A stretch of 16,991 bases of DNA from Zygnema cylindricum (Eukaryota > Streptophyta > Zygnematophyceae > Zygnematales > Zygnemataceae): positions 1-16,991 of the forward strand of contig JBBHKE010000435.1 in assembly GCA_037447655.1 (NCBI GenBank). Direction: 5' to 3'. Positions 1-8,092 of the stretch are shown one piece after another. The position numbers were made by a program, and so were the translations under genes. The notes under the pieces are model-generated. The model was given only the letters and a program-made list of their open reading frames with translations. It was not told the DNA's origin and did not search any database. Numbering within the stretch: position 1 is the first letter of the stretch; every line of letters begins with the position of its first letter.

Positions 1-36
1 AGGAAGGACTAAAGAGTGACTTACGTCACTCTCAAC

Positions 37-117
37 AAAAGGTTGAGTCTGGCAGGACTCGAACCCCCGACCGGTAGAGCGCGGCGTAGCCGTTAGCTCT
101 AACCAGTCTGTCGTAGA
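37..117 (-). other. tRNA-like segment (A/B-box-like) in LTR D, antisense to the LTR
   Basis: On the minus strand, positions 65-55 read GGTTCGAGTCC, a perfect B box. Positions 105-96 read TGGTTAGAGC, typical of a tRNA D loop and D stem. Just 3' of the B box come CTGCC and, at 40-37, a T4 run of the kind that stops RNA polymerase III. The order and spacing of A-like region, B box and T run fit a tRNA-derived segment. The acceptor ends do not pair convincingly and no anticodon arm of normal size can be drawn, so this is not a working tRNA gene. A homologous segment is at 14995-15070 in LTR C. Confidence 0.5.
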
Positions 118-463
118 CGTCCGTTAGATGATATAGGGTTTCATTCATATTTAAACTATTGTATTACACTGAAATGATTTAACTGAAATATGGACGAAAC
201 GAACATAGAACCTGTTAAGGTTTAGTGCGAACGTCATTTCGCACGAAACAAATGAAACGGACATTTGTTTTAAACGGTCGACATTCAATGTCGGATTTAA
301 TCCGATGGCGCACATCATCGCCGAGATCGCGGAATGTTCTCTTTGGATTTTATGGACGTGGCATGACGTGGCGCCGCGTGGAAGGATGACATTCGGTCGC
401 GAGAATTCAGGAGAATATACGAAAGAGTGGAAAAATGACACGTGTCCACTCAATAGCCTTGTC

Positions 464-626
464 GTACACCGGCCGTATAGAAACTACATCGGCCGTAGTA
501 CCTTTCTGTACTTTACAGTAATATGATTGGTTCGTACTTTAGTAGATAAGGGTTGTGAGAGAGATTTAGGACTTAGGAAATTTTGGTAGATAGACACCTC
601 TCTCTCTAAAAGAGCCTTGTATAAAT
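464..626 (+). promoter_or_regulatory. Promoter module of LTR D (GTAC cluster, CCAAT box, TATA)
   Basis: GTAC occurs at 464, 498, 508 and 534, with ATTGG (reverse CCAAT box) at 526-530. Next come the family motif TTAGGACTTAG, a CTCTCT tract with GAG, and TATAAAT at 620-626. The same order is found in every LTR here, which supports it as the RNA polymerase II promoter at the end of U3. The transcription start itself is not visible. Confidence 0.55.
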
Positions 627-840
627 TTGCATTTTTGCCGGCTCATAACTTATCGGCTGGTTGGCCGTTTTCAGTGATTTTTTTTGCTACGGACTCAAGG
701 GAGTCCAAGCTACAGAGGGGTGCAGTCAAATTGTCAGTTTGCCTTCTTGGGCAGCAGAGGTTGTGGCTGAAAGTGGGTTAGTTAAATACTATCTAGAGGC
801 TTCTTGTATTCTGTGGTCCAATGGAGGACACAGAATTACA

Positions 841-1042
841 ATCGGGACTACAATACCGATTTGTGACAAGACATCACACGCAACGATTTCCAATGGGAAG
901 TCATGTGACAAAGGACAAAAATCGAGCGTCCTTATTGTACACACCAAGACAGATGCCATTTATCTATTGGACCATATTCCACCACTCCATTAAGCATTAC
1001 ACCAAAAATGCATTCAAAAAGGGATAAATGAGCATGTAAAAC
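841..1042. other. Unassigned spacer between LTR D and LTR C
   Basis: About 200 bp lie between the CA end of LTR D and the TG start of LTR C. I see no similarity to LTR, gag or pol sequences of this family, no convincing coding frame and no RNA gene. ATCGG at 841-845 would be the right target-site copy of D and AAAAC at 1038-1042 the left copy of C; both partners lie outside the window. This is the best candidate for the sequence present before the insertions. Confidence 0.5.
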
Positions 1043-1164
1043 TGTTGAAATTATCAGATTTATATGGTATTTTTTAGGTCTAAATAGTTCAGTACAAATA
1101 GGAAAAGAAAAAGGCGGACAGCTTGCCTCCACCTCCTCTCTCTACCTCCTATTGTTGTTGTAGT
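1043..1164 (+). repeat. LTR C, left fragment (5' LTR split by element B)
   Basis: The fragment starts TGTTGAAATT, matching the 5' end of LTR A (TGTTGAAATTTAAGG read on the minus strand from 8698). It continues with a GGTATTTT-TTAGG block and a purine stretch followed by a CTTGCCTCC block, all in the same order as LTR A. At 1164 it is cut by the start of LTR B. It resumes at 14911 with CACTGAGGG, which continues the alignment to LTR A (GTAATCACTGAAGG). Together with 14911-15795 it makes a 1,007 bp LTR. B therefore landed 122 bp from the 5' end of C. Confidence 0.75.
1160..1164. repeat. Target-site duplication of element B, left copy
   Basis: GTAGT lies directly before the LTR B start TGTTG. 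Its partner ATAGT is at 14906-14910, directly after the CA end of the 3' LTR. Four of five bases agree, which fits an old 5-bp duplication of the copia type. Confidence 0.7.
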
Positions 1165-2133
1165 TGTTGAAAATAGAGGTATTTTGTAGTCTTTCTTGTG
1201 ACCTTACTACAACCCTCATACTTGTCCTAGTCACCGATGACTTGCAGGTAGCCATGCAGCCATGGCTACCTCTAGCAGCTAAAGAGACAGGCAACTCACT
1301 AGTATAGTTTTATACAAAACATTTACTACCAGTTGTGGGACTTGATCCAAAGACCTCGCGATGATCGCCATACGGACTAGCCGTCCGCCTTATCTAGTAA
1401 GTCCTCAAGTAGTGATACACGTATATGACGCGATATTAATTAAAAATGTACGACGCCGGATATTCCATTTAACAATTTACGAGAAGATTTATGCATGGAA
1501 ACATACCGGTCCGCACGAAATCGGACTGCACAAAATATACGAATCGACATTTAATTTCGACGGACAATATCAAATGTCCAGGTCTGATCAAACTGCTCAC
1601 ATTGGAGCCGATATGCCGAAATAGCACTTTGGCGGTTTGCGGACTTATGCCGTCTGATGACACGTGGCAACATATGGTTGGACAGTGGATATTACAGGAA
1701 GAGCAACTGCGGCTCCGTAACTAACACGCGTCAGCGGACCAGCCATGCCGTACTATGGCCATACAAGAAGTACAGCGGTACTTGTACCTTCTTGTCCTTT
1801 ACACTCATGTGATTGGTCGAGTACCTTAGTAATAGGTTTAGAGAGGTAGCTTAGGACTTAGAATATTTTTGGTTTTTCAGCCTCTCTCCCAAAGTGCACC
1901 TGTATTTATGGACCAACTTTGGTCAACCATAAATTAATGCTCGGGTGAGCAAATTGAGTGATTCTTTTTGCTGCAGACTCAAGAGAGTCCAACCTACACA
2001 GGGTGTAGTCGGTCAGAGTTTTTGCGTGCCACGCTGGCACCTATTCATTGCCAAAGTTCAAAAAGCAAATATTATCCTAAAGGCTTCTAATAAGCTGGAC
2101 ATTCTGTGGATCAATGGAGGTCACACAGTTTTA
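1165..2133 (+). repeat. 5' LTR of element B
   Basis: This 969 bp direct repeat matches 13940-14905. It starts TGTTGAAAATAG and ends CACAGTTTTA, where the 3' copy ends TTTCA. The primer-binding site follows at once. It holds the palindrome AGCCATGGCT (near 1258), an antisense tRNA-like segment, a G-box (GACACGTGGC near 1660), a GTAC cluster near 1750-1830, and TATTTAT at 1903-1909 as the likely TATA box. Two small hairpins follow, TGCTC-GGGT-GAGCA near 1940 and GACTC-AAGA-GAGTC at 1976-1989, probably in R/U5. Confidence 0.9.
1330..1400 (-). other. tRNA-like segment in 5' LTR B, antisense to the LTR
   Basis: On the minus strand, 1396-1385 reads TAGATAAGGCGG, like an A box, and 1348-1338 reads GGATCAAGTCC, a B box with A in place of the first T of the T loop. 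Between them lie CGGAC and GTCCG, able to form a short anticodon-like stem with a 5-nt loop. No clear T run follows. The 3' LTR copy (14113-14171) has GATCAAGTCC kept but more changes elsewhere. It is a degraded tRNA-related segment, not a tRNA gene. Confidence 0.42.
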
Positions 2134-2148
2134 GGTTATAGGCCCACC
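2134..2148 (+). other. Primer-binding site of B: complement of initiator tRNA-Met anticodon arm
   Basis: GGTTATAGGCCCACC abuts the LTR end. It complements the anticodon-arm sequence GGTGGGCCCATAACC of plant initiator tRNA-Met (recalled from memory) at 14 of 15 positions; the mismatch is at 2140. The usual plant copia site, complementary to the tRNA 3' end (TGGTATC...), is absent. An internal match means the primer would be a 5' half-tRNA, as known for Drosophila copia. Confidence 0.8.
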
Positions 2149-2351
2149 CTCTAAGATGCCCATTTTTAATGGAACAAGGTTCATTTATAGGGAAACCATG
2201 ATAAGGGGTGCACTAGTTGAAAAACGACTATAGGGCATTGTGAGTGGTCGTGTGCGTCAGCCATCCACAAAATTGGGAGTTCCACCAGGGTTTGGAGGAT
2301 CTAGGTTCAGAAGAGGATCTGCGGGGGTAGAGGTGGAAGAGGATGTTGGAG

Positions 2352-2356
2352 AGAGC
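2352..2356. repeat. Target-site duplication of element A, left copy
   Basis: AGAGC sits next to the CA/TG boundary of A and its partner AGTGC is at 8699-8703. Four of five bases match. B's gag codon frame runs from 2356 to 8704 without a shift once A and one copy are set aside. Confidence 0.85.
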
Positions 2357-3344
2357 TGCAACTCTTAGACCTCCATTGGTACTAAGAGTAGGCAGCTTGC
2401 TAGAAGCCTCAAGGATAACCTCAGTTCTTCAAGTTTTGTCTAAATATTACTAACACCGTAGCAAAATACAGACTAACCGAGCTGTACCCCTTGGAAGAAC
2501 TAACTCCCTTAAGTCTGTCACAAATAGAATCCTTGAATTTGCTCCCCTGAGCAGTTAAATATTAATTGTCAAAGATTATCTTTTTATACAAAAGCTCTCT
2601 AAGAGAGAGGCGGTTACCTCTAATTTTCTAAGTCCTAAACCCCTCTCTAAAACCTCTCCTATTGATGTACGGAGCCAATCAATTGAGTGTACAGTATAGA
2701 AAGGTTTTTGGTCCGGAGTACTTTCTGTACGGCCATTATACGACATTGCCAAAAAGACGATGTCTGCCATATCCGAGTTCGCCATAGTATGTCCCGGAGA
2801 TGCCGTCATCCAATGTCATGCTGCCACGTGTCACCCGTTCAGGTTATTACTGCAAACCGCCAAATCAACCATTCCGCGATGCCCGCTTCTTTCTCCGTCG
2901 TTAGATTGATGTCGACCTTAATTTATAGCTGTTAAGATACAAGTAGTACATTTTCGTTGTAATTCTATTTAACAGTGTTGTGTGATTGTGGTCCTTTTGT
3001 CATAAATCGAAATTCTCTATTTTGTCATCATTAAGTAGCTATCGTACCCTATAAACTTCAGCACTAGTCTTAGACTACAAGGTAAGACTAACGGCTACTT
3101 AAACGGATGGTAAGTCCCAAGATCAAATCATGGGTTTCTCAATCGTTTTGGTAGGTTTACCAAGGATCTGCCTTTTGACTCTAGAATCAGCATAAGCAGC
3201 CATGGCTCTAGCTTCCTCTCCAGCCTTTAGTGACTACGTCAAGTATGGGGGCTAGAGAGAGAAGCTACAAGCAGGCTGCCTCTGCTTTTTCTTGCTTTTA
3301 CTTAAATCATTTAAATAACCTAGAAAATACCTTTAATTTTTACA
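2357..3344 (-). repeat. 3' LTR of element A
   Basis: This 988 bp copy pairs with 7708-8698. On the minus strand it starts TGTAAAAATTAAAGG at 3344 and ends AGAGTTGCA at 2357. It shares the TATA region (near 2580-2590), the CCAAT/GTAC cluster (about 2668-2750), a G-box (CCACGTGTCAC near 2825) and AGCCATGGCT near 3200. Some GTAC sites of the 5' copy are lost here, for example in the AAGGTTTTTGG stretch near 2700. Confidence 0.92.
3066..3150 (+). other. Degraded tRNA-like segment in 3' LTR A
   Basis: This segment corresponds to 8427-8500 of the 5' LTR. The B-box-like AGATCAAATCA (3120-3130) has lost two of the residues kept in the other copy, and the outer stem around it no longer pairs. It shows the segment decaying in this copy. 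Confidence 0.4.
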
Positions 3345-3353
3345 CTACCTTTA
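3345..3353 (-). other. Degenerate polypurine tract of element A
   Basis: Read on the minus strand, TAAAGGTAG precedes the 3' LTR. The matching position in B is a clean A7G6 tract, so this is the site from which plus-strand synthesis would be primed, now decayed. Confidence 0.5.
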
Positions 3354-3860
3354 TATTCTAGTCACTTTTAATTTTAAGTCCACATCTCTCTCTGCAAAAA
3401 ATTAATTTAGGAGAAGGTACAAGCTTAGTCATCATATTTGCCACCATCTTACTGACTGGTCTCTATTCTTGACTTATTATTTTATTCTCCACCTTTTCCC
3501 TAACAAAGCTAAGTCTGATGTCTATGTGTTTTGCTTTAAAATGATGTTTGGGATTAGCAGCAATTGTAATTGCTGCTTGATTATCACATAATATTTTTTG
3601 AATTCAACACTTAAGATTCCCCGATTCACCAAGTAAGGATTTGACCAACATCAATTCCTTCACAGCAAAGTAAGATGCCATATACTTTGCCTCCATGGTA
3701 GACTGAGCAATGACCTTTTGTTGCTTACTGCTCCAGCAACAAGCACCATTTTCCACATACAACACATATCCAGATGTACATCTTCTCATCGGAGCATCCC
3801 TATAGTTGGCATCACTCCAAGTGGTGATGTCAGTTTTTCCCCACCCAGATGCAGCCATAA
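3353..3860 (-). pseudogene. RNase H of element A (broken)
   Basis: RNase H would remove the RNA template during reverse transcription. In order on the minus strand are WSDANYRDAPMRRCTSGY (first catalytic Asp), a GACCWSSKQQ block, STMEAKY (Glu), CDNQAAI (Asp) and KHIDIRLSFVREKVENK (Asp). All are standard for copia RNase H and all four acidic residues can be seen. A frame change lies near 3800-3860 between this domain and the preceding pol segment, and a TGA lies near 3600 just before the CDNQ block. The C-terminus after VENK is also damaged, unlike B, where the TKP motif near the end is kept. Confidence 0.85.
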
Positions 3861-4957
3861 ATCCCTAGTTCCAATGAGATATCTGAGGACCGTTTTTTCT
3901 GCTTCCCAATCCTTTTTGGTAGGAGTATTCAGACTCCTACTTAGCACTCCTACAGCTGCTGCCAAATCCGGTCTGGTACAATTCATAAAATAAATCAGAC
4001 TACCCACTACCTGTCTGTATGGAATAGTGTGCATAAACTTCTTTTTTTCTAGACCTAGTTCATCATCTAGAATTAGGATGTCTCCTTCCTCACTCCCCTC
4101 ACTTCCCTTCTTCAGGTCCATGGGAGTCCTGCAACTGTTGGCTTTGTTCATCTGAAATTTTTCCAACATGTTTCCAATTGCCTTTTTCTGAGTTAGTCTA
4201 ATTATCCTCTTTTTCCTATCTCTCTCTACTTGTATTCCCAAAAAATATCTAGCCTCCACCATATCCTTCATTTCGAATCTTCCATTTAGATATGTTTTTA
4301 GTTTGTTAATTTTCTTTAATGACTTACTTAGAACAAGAAGATCATCAACATATATTTCAATAAAGATGACACCTTCCTTATCTTCAAAAACATAAATTCA
4401 ATGATATGAACTAATGCAGATGTATCCAAGAGTGGTAAGGAACTCATCAAGTTTCTTGTTCCATTGTCTGGGCGCCTGTTTCAAACCATAGAGAGATTTG
4501 ATCAGCCGGCTTACGTTACTTTCCTCTCCTTGTTCCACTAATCCTTCCGGCTGTCGCATGAAGATCTCCTCATCTAGTTCCCCATCTAGAAAAGTTGTCT
4601 TTATGTCCATCTGGTGTACTTTGATGTCTTCTACAGCTGCCAGACTGAGAAGTATTGGACCGAGGTAAATTAGACGACTAGAGCGAAGTTTTATTCGTAT
4701 TCTATTCCCTCTTTTTGAGTGAAACCTTTCGCCACTAATCGGGCCTTATACCGCTCAATAGTATTGTCAGGATTCAGTTTTAGTTTGAAAACCCACTTAC
4801 ATCCTATTGGTTTTCTATTGGGTGGACAGTTTACCAACTCCCATGTGTCAACTGCCATGATTAAAGCCATCTCTTCATTGATGGCCGTCTTCCACTGGTT
4901 TCTTTCCGAAGAGTTTATTGCCTTTTCATATGTTTGAGGTTCGTCCAAGTGAGACAA
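3786..4957 (-). pseudogene. Reverse transcriptase (RVT_2) and connection of element A (broken)
   Basis: The domain that copies element RNA into DNA. From 4957 leftward the usual copia order is seen: EPQTYEKAI, DTWELVNCPP, GCKWVFKLKLNPD, ARLVAKGFTQKEGIEYE, then after a damaged stretch (4620-4700) MDIKTTFLDGELDEEIFM, QPEGL, SLYGLKQAPRQWNKK, and YVDD at 4352-4341. The YVDD catalytic pair is intact and in frame with LLVLSKS. A stop follows SSYH near 4398, where B has a sense codon. The connection (ARYFLGIQVERD, then FMNCTRPDLAAAVG) follows from 4271 to about 3786. Frames change near 4690 and near 3850. It is the same lineage as B reverse transcriptase. Confidence 0.88.
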
Positions 4958-6240
4958 TTTAGTTACGTTGTTGTTAACTTGTTTCTCTTAAAGCCTTTTG
5001 CTGCTTCTTCTCCCTCCCTCAAAATTTGCCGCTGGAATAGATGGTTCTCGTGGATTCTTTCGATTCACCACGACTTCTCCCTTGTCCCTCGAATCCATAT
5101 CCGTTTTCACAACATCTTCTGTTGTGTCATTGGTGTTTCCATGTTCAAGTCTTTCTTTGTCAGTTAAGAATGTGCAAGGATATCATCCGAACCTACAAGA
5201 GTATCGTCTTCTTGAAAACCAGGATATTTAGGGAGATGAAAGTCATCAGAATTGTCTGAATCAACTCTGATTCTAACTGATTTTGAGGATTTAAAGGGAT
5301 CTACCGACTTCCCTTCATCCATAGCTACCAAATGTTTTACTAAAATTATATCTTCTCTCTTTAGATCATACGCTCTATACATTTTACATCCTTATCATAT
5401 CCTAGCAAGTATTCGGGTTTCCCTTTAGGATCTAGTTTATAGTTGATTTATCTGTATCTAAACTGAAGACTTTACTATCGATACCTTTAAGTGAGATAGA
5501 TCAGGTTTTCGGCCGGTCCATTTCTCATATGGGGTTTGGCCTTTCACCGCCAAAGTTAGAACATTGTTTTTCAAATAATTAGCACAATTCATAGCTTCAC
5601 CCCAAAATCTTTTTTCCTATCCTTTTATCTGACAACATACTCCGGGCATTATCATTTAGTGTCCTATTCAATCTCTCGTCAATACCATTGTGTTCCGGGT
5701 TTTGTGGAACTGTCTTTTGATGTTGAACACCATCCTCCCTTAAGAACTCCTCAAACTGATTAGAGGTATATTCCCCTCCGTTGTCACTTCTTACTCTCTT
5801 TATTGAGGTCTCGTGAAGTTTTCGACCCATGCCTTATTATGTTTGAAATGCTCCAAAGTTTCTGATTTGTTTTTCAGAAAGTATACCCGGGAGTACCGGG
5901 ACAAATCATCAGTAATGGTTAGCATAAATCTTTTGCCTCCGGGTGATGGTACTCTCGCCGGTCCCCAAATGTCTGTGTGTACCAAATCAAGAACTTTTTC
6001 TCCTTTATAAGTTGCTTCCTTTGGGAATGGTCATCTGTGTGCTTTACCTTGAGCACACCCATTGCAATCACTCACATTATCATTTTCCCCAAAGCGTATC
6101 CCTTCAACTACTCCCAACTTTTTCATTTTTTTAAACTTTTCTAGATTTACATGCCCAAGTCTCTTATGCCACAACATAATATCATTGACACTTGCATAGT
6201 AAAGTTTGAATTTTTCATTACTTAAAGCAAGCTTGAACAT
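4958..6240 (-). pseudogene. Integrase of element A (broken)
   Basis: Integrase inserts the DNA copy into the genome. The N-terminal HHCC zinc domain is at 6240-6031 (MLWHKRLGH, then CNGCAQGKAHR). In the core, the first Asp is in HTDIWGP (about 5980), the second in SDNGGEY (about 5785) and the Glu in DERLNRTL (about 5680). The core then runs through a WGEA block and a TPYEKW block (about 5520-5600), the part missing from B. A stop follows KAHR near 6030 and the frame shifts near 5815 between the two Asp. The C-terminal part with YDLKREDIILVKH lies at about 5380-5310, in another frame, followed by an acidic linker down to the reverse transcriptase. Confidence 0.85.
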
Positions 6241-6336
6241 TCCTTAGCTACCTTTCTCAGCAGTGAAATACACATCTTCCTCAAAGCTAGCTGTAAAGAC
6301 TCATTTTTTGGTGCTAGTTTAAAATCCTTTATCAAT

Positions 6337-6582
6337 TTATACAGATGTAGAAATAAGATTCTTGTTTAACGTCGGAATAAATAATGCAACGGGGAACATA
6401 ACTATTGAGGTTTTTCCCTCCACTACGACTTTCAGATCTACCGATCCTACATAAGTAGTGGTCACTACCCTCCCATCCACATATTTAATCTCTACTGTAG
6501 GGATCTTTCTCAGCTTAGTAAACAGATGCTTATCCTTGCATATGTGCATGGATGCACCTGAATCCACAATCTAGCCTCCTTC
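6337..6582 (-). pseudogene. Aspartic protease of element A, stop next to the active site
   Basis: The retroviral-type protease that cuts the polyprotein. The active site DSGAS is intact at 6564-6550 and is followed by MHICKDKHLF, VEIKYVDGRVVTT and NKNLISTSV, as in copia proteases. A TAG at 6573-6571, replacing the Trp two residues before the active Asp, ends the frame just upstream. A second break follows STSV near 6337. The protease is thus cut off from Gag although its catalytic triplet survives. Confidence 0.85.
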
Positions 6583-6747
6583 ACCTTTTAGTCCATCGAA
6601 AGCACATTTTTGCTTTCGTGGGATTTCAACTTCTGTCTTTGCCTCCAACTCCTCATCCAAAAGAAGTTCGTCGTCCTCCTCATTGGATTCCTCCTTGAGT
6701 ACTTGTGTGACAAGTGCCTTTTTCTTCCCTCGTGTTTGACCCCCGGT

Positions 6748-7727
6748 CTACCCCTCCTTTATCCAAAGCTCGGTCAGGTTGGTACATTCTGCCATGTAAT
6801 GCCCAAGTTTCTTACAGAAATGACAAAGCCCATTTGATCCCCTTGTTCCAGATTCATCAGATTTATTTTTCAGGTCTTCCACTCCATGACTTCCAAGGGG
6901 TTTTCGTGAATCTTTGTTTCTCCAACTTGCTCCAGCCGCCAAGGCTTGTCCATTCTTAACTCCCCTTAAGATCTCGATTGTATTCTCTCGAACGAGAATC
7001 ATACCAACTACCGAATTCTATATCCACCAGGAGTCCGCAAATCTTGTACCCGGTTTACAATGTTCTCGTACTCATCGGGTAGTTTCATGAGTAAACAATG
7101 TTCTTTTTCCTTCTCGGTTTCTATTTTTCCCGCACACTCTAACTGGATAAAGAGTATAGCCAGCTCATTACATAAATCGAGCATCTTCTCTCCTTTGTGA
7201 AAGTATCTAGTGATCCTTTGATCAACTAACTTTTTTTCGTGAATAGTGCCGCTACGTTACATCTCTATAAGCGCATTCCACAGATCGGATGCTCTTTCCA
7301 CGTGCAAATGAGGTCATGCGAGTCCTTAAGTGAGATGACGGAGGACAAAGTGCTTTGGCGCCATGTTGTTGTAGTCCCATGTGTCGATGTCATTCTCCTC
7401 ATTTCTCGGAATAGGAGTTATGAAAGCATATCCGGTTGCTGTAAGTGCGGTTTTCTCTTTTCCTTTACCTTTTTCCATCACGACACTTTCTTTGTCTTCT
7501 GATTCCTCTGATGACGGTGGATCTGGTTTATAATCAAATCTGCTTCCTCTAAACCCTTGAGGAATAACAAGACCGGATGGGCGCTTTACTCGCCCACTCA
7601 CTATTCCTTAAATTCCTTTCTCACATAGGGCTCCCATCATCATACTCTCCCAGTTGATGAACCGAGTCCCATATAATATGGTCACCCAAAAGGGTGGGCC
7701 CATAACGTGCAACTTTGAGACCTCCAT
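6748..7727 (-). pseudogene. Gag of element A with intact CCHC zinc knuckle (broken)
   Basis: Gag packages the RNA. The frame is open from ATG 7727-7725 inside the LTR, through ATG 7703-7701 inside the primer site, to a TAA at 7610-7608. The start has FINWESMMMGALCEKG, like UBN2-type copia Gag. Later come GKGKEK, DTWDYNN, LWNALIEM, KMLDLCNELA and LLMKLPDEYENIVNRVQD blocks, with stops near 7325, 7310 and 7250. The frame shifts near 7010-7030 and resumes as LVRENTIEILRG. The zinc knuckle CHFCKKLGHYMAEC (6825-6784) has all four ligands with C-X2-C-X4-H-X4-C spacing. It is the only complete knuckle among the three elements here. Confidence 0.85.
7693..7707 (-). other. Primer-binding site of A: complement of initiator tRNA-Met anticodon arm
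   Basis: The plus strand here reads GGTGGGCCCATAAC (7693-7706), identical over 14 nt to the anticodon arm of plant initiator tRNA-Met, with its CAT anticodon at 7701-7703. The minus strand, the element sense, is thus the complement and would anneal an initiator 5' half-tRNA. It abuts the LTR end (TTGCA) with one unmatched base at 7707. Confidence 0.85.
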
Positions 7728-7932
7728 TGGTACTCAGAGTAGGCAACTTGCTGGAAGCATCTAGGATGACCTCAACCCCTTTGTCTTTGTACAAGTATAG
7801 CTGACACCCTAAGAGTATACACACTGACCAAAGTACACTCCCTCGAAGAGCTGACACGCCTGAGTTTGCCACAAAAATGAACCTTGAATTTGCTCCCCTG
7901 AGCAGTTAATTATCAATGGTCAAAGATGATCC

Positions 7933-8092
7933 TTTTATATAAAAGCTCTCTAAGAGAGAGACAGCTACCTCTAATTTTCTAAGTCCTAAACCCCTCTCTA
8001 AACCCTCTCCTACTGATGTACGGAGCCAATCAATTGAGTGTACAGTAAAAAAAAGTACTTGGTCCGAAGTACTATCTGTACGGCCACTGTAC
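7933..8092 (-). promoter_or_regulatory. Promoter module of 5' LTR A
   Basis: There are six GTAC tetramers in 75 bp (8018, 8040, 8055, 8069, 8078, 8089) with CCAAT at 8026-8030 on the plus strand. Toward the element follow GAGAGGGGTTTAGGACTTAG, the pair CTCTCT/AGAGAG and TATATAAAA. GTAC is the core bound by SBP/SPL-type plant factors (general knowledge). That these factors act here is inference. Confidence 0.55.

Larger units (their letters stand above)
1..840 (+). repeat. LTR D, 5'-truncated by window edge (3' or solo LTR)
   Basis: This stretch aligns along its length with 14958-15795, the right part of the LTR of element C, for example in the block around 51-65, the TATA region near 620 and the end GGAGGACACAGAATTACA. 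It ends in CA at 840. The expected primer-binding site does not follow, so this is not a 5' LTR; it is the 3' LTR of an element lying left of the window or a solo LTR. By comparison with C, about 180 bp of its 5' end is missing. It holds an antisense tRNA-like segment, a run of small hairpins (226-305), four GTAC sites with an ATTGG box, and a TATA box. The + orientation follows from the CA end and from its match to C. Confidence 0.85.
2114..2356 (+). pseudogene. Gag N-terminal fragment of element B
   Basis: The frame starting at ATG 2156 (MPIFNGTRFIYRETM, followed by a GALVEKRL and GIVSGRV block) matches the start of copia Gag/UBN2 proteins, where an FxGxxYxxW motif is followed by a WxxVxG motif. 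The fragment is cut at 2356 by element A and continues at 8704 in the same register. An upstream in-frame ATG at 2114 lies in the LTR but is separated by TAG at 2132-2134. The ATG that A and C have inside the primer site is ATA here (2138-2140). A further TAG lies at 2231-2233, probably replacing Trp. Gag forms the particle that packages the element RNA; this copy cannot make it. Confidence 0.75.

Noticed and set aside
37-117. A functional tRNA gene on the minus strand
   Set aside because: The B box and D-arm-like motif are good, but acceptor ends do not pair and no normal anticodon arm can be drawn. It recurs inside every LTR, so it is kept as a tRNA-like LTR segment.
151-453. Open frames of 60-110 codons within LTRs (for example 151-453 minus, 661-993 plus, 1945-2154 plus, 15191-15601 minus)
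   Set aside because: They lie in LTR U3/R/U5, resemble no protein I know, and are not kept in frame between LTR copies.
841-1042. A host exon in the spacer
   Set aside because: About 200 bp with no convincing reading frame, splice pattern or recognisable protein; left as unassigned.
1330-1400. 5S RNA in the LTR, as in Cassandra TRIM elements
   Set aside because: No match to the 5S internal control region is seen; the boxes fit tRNA-type promoters instead.
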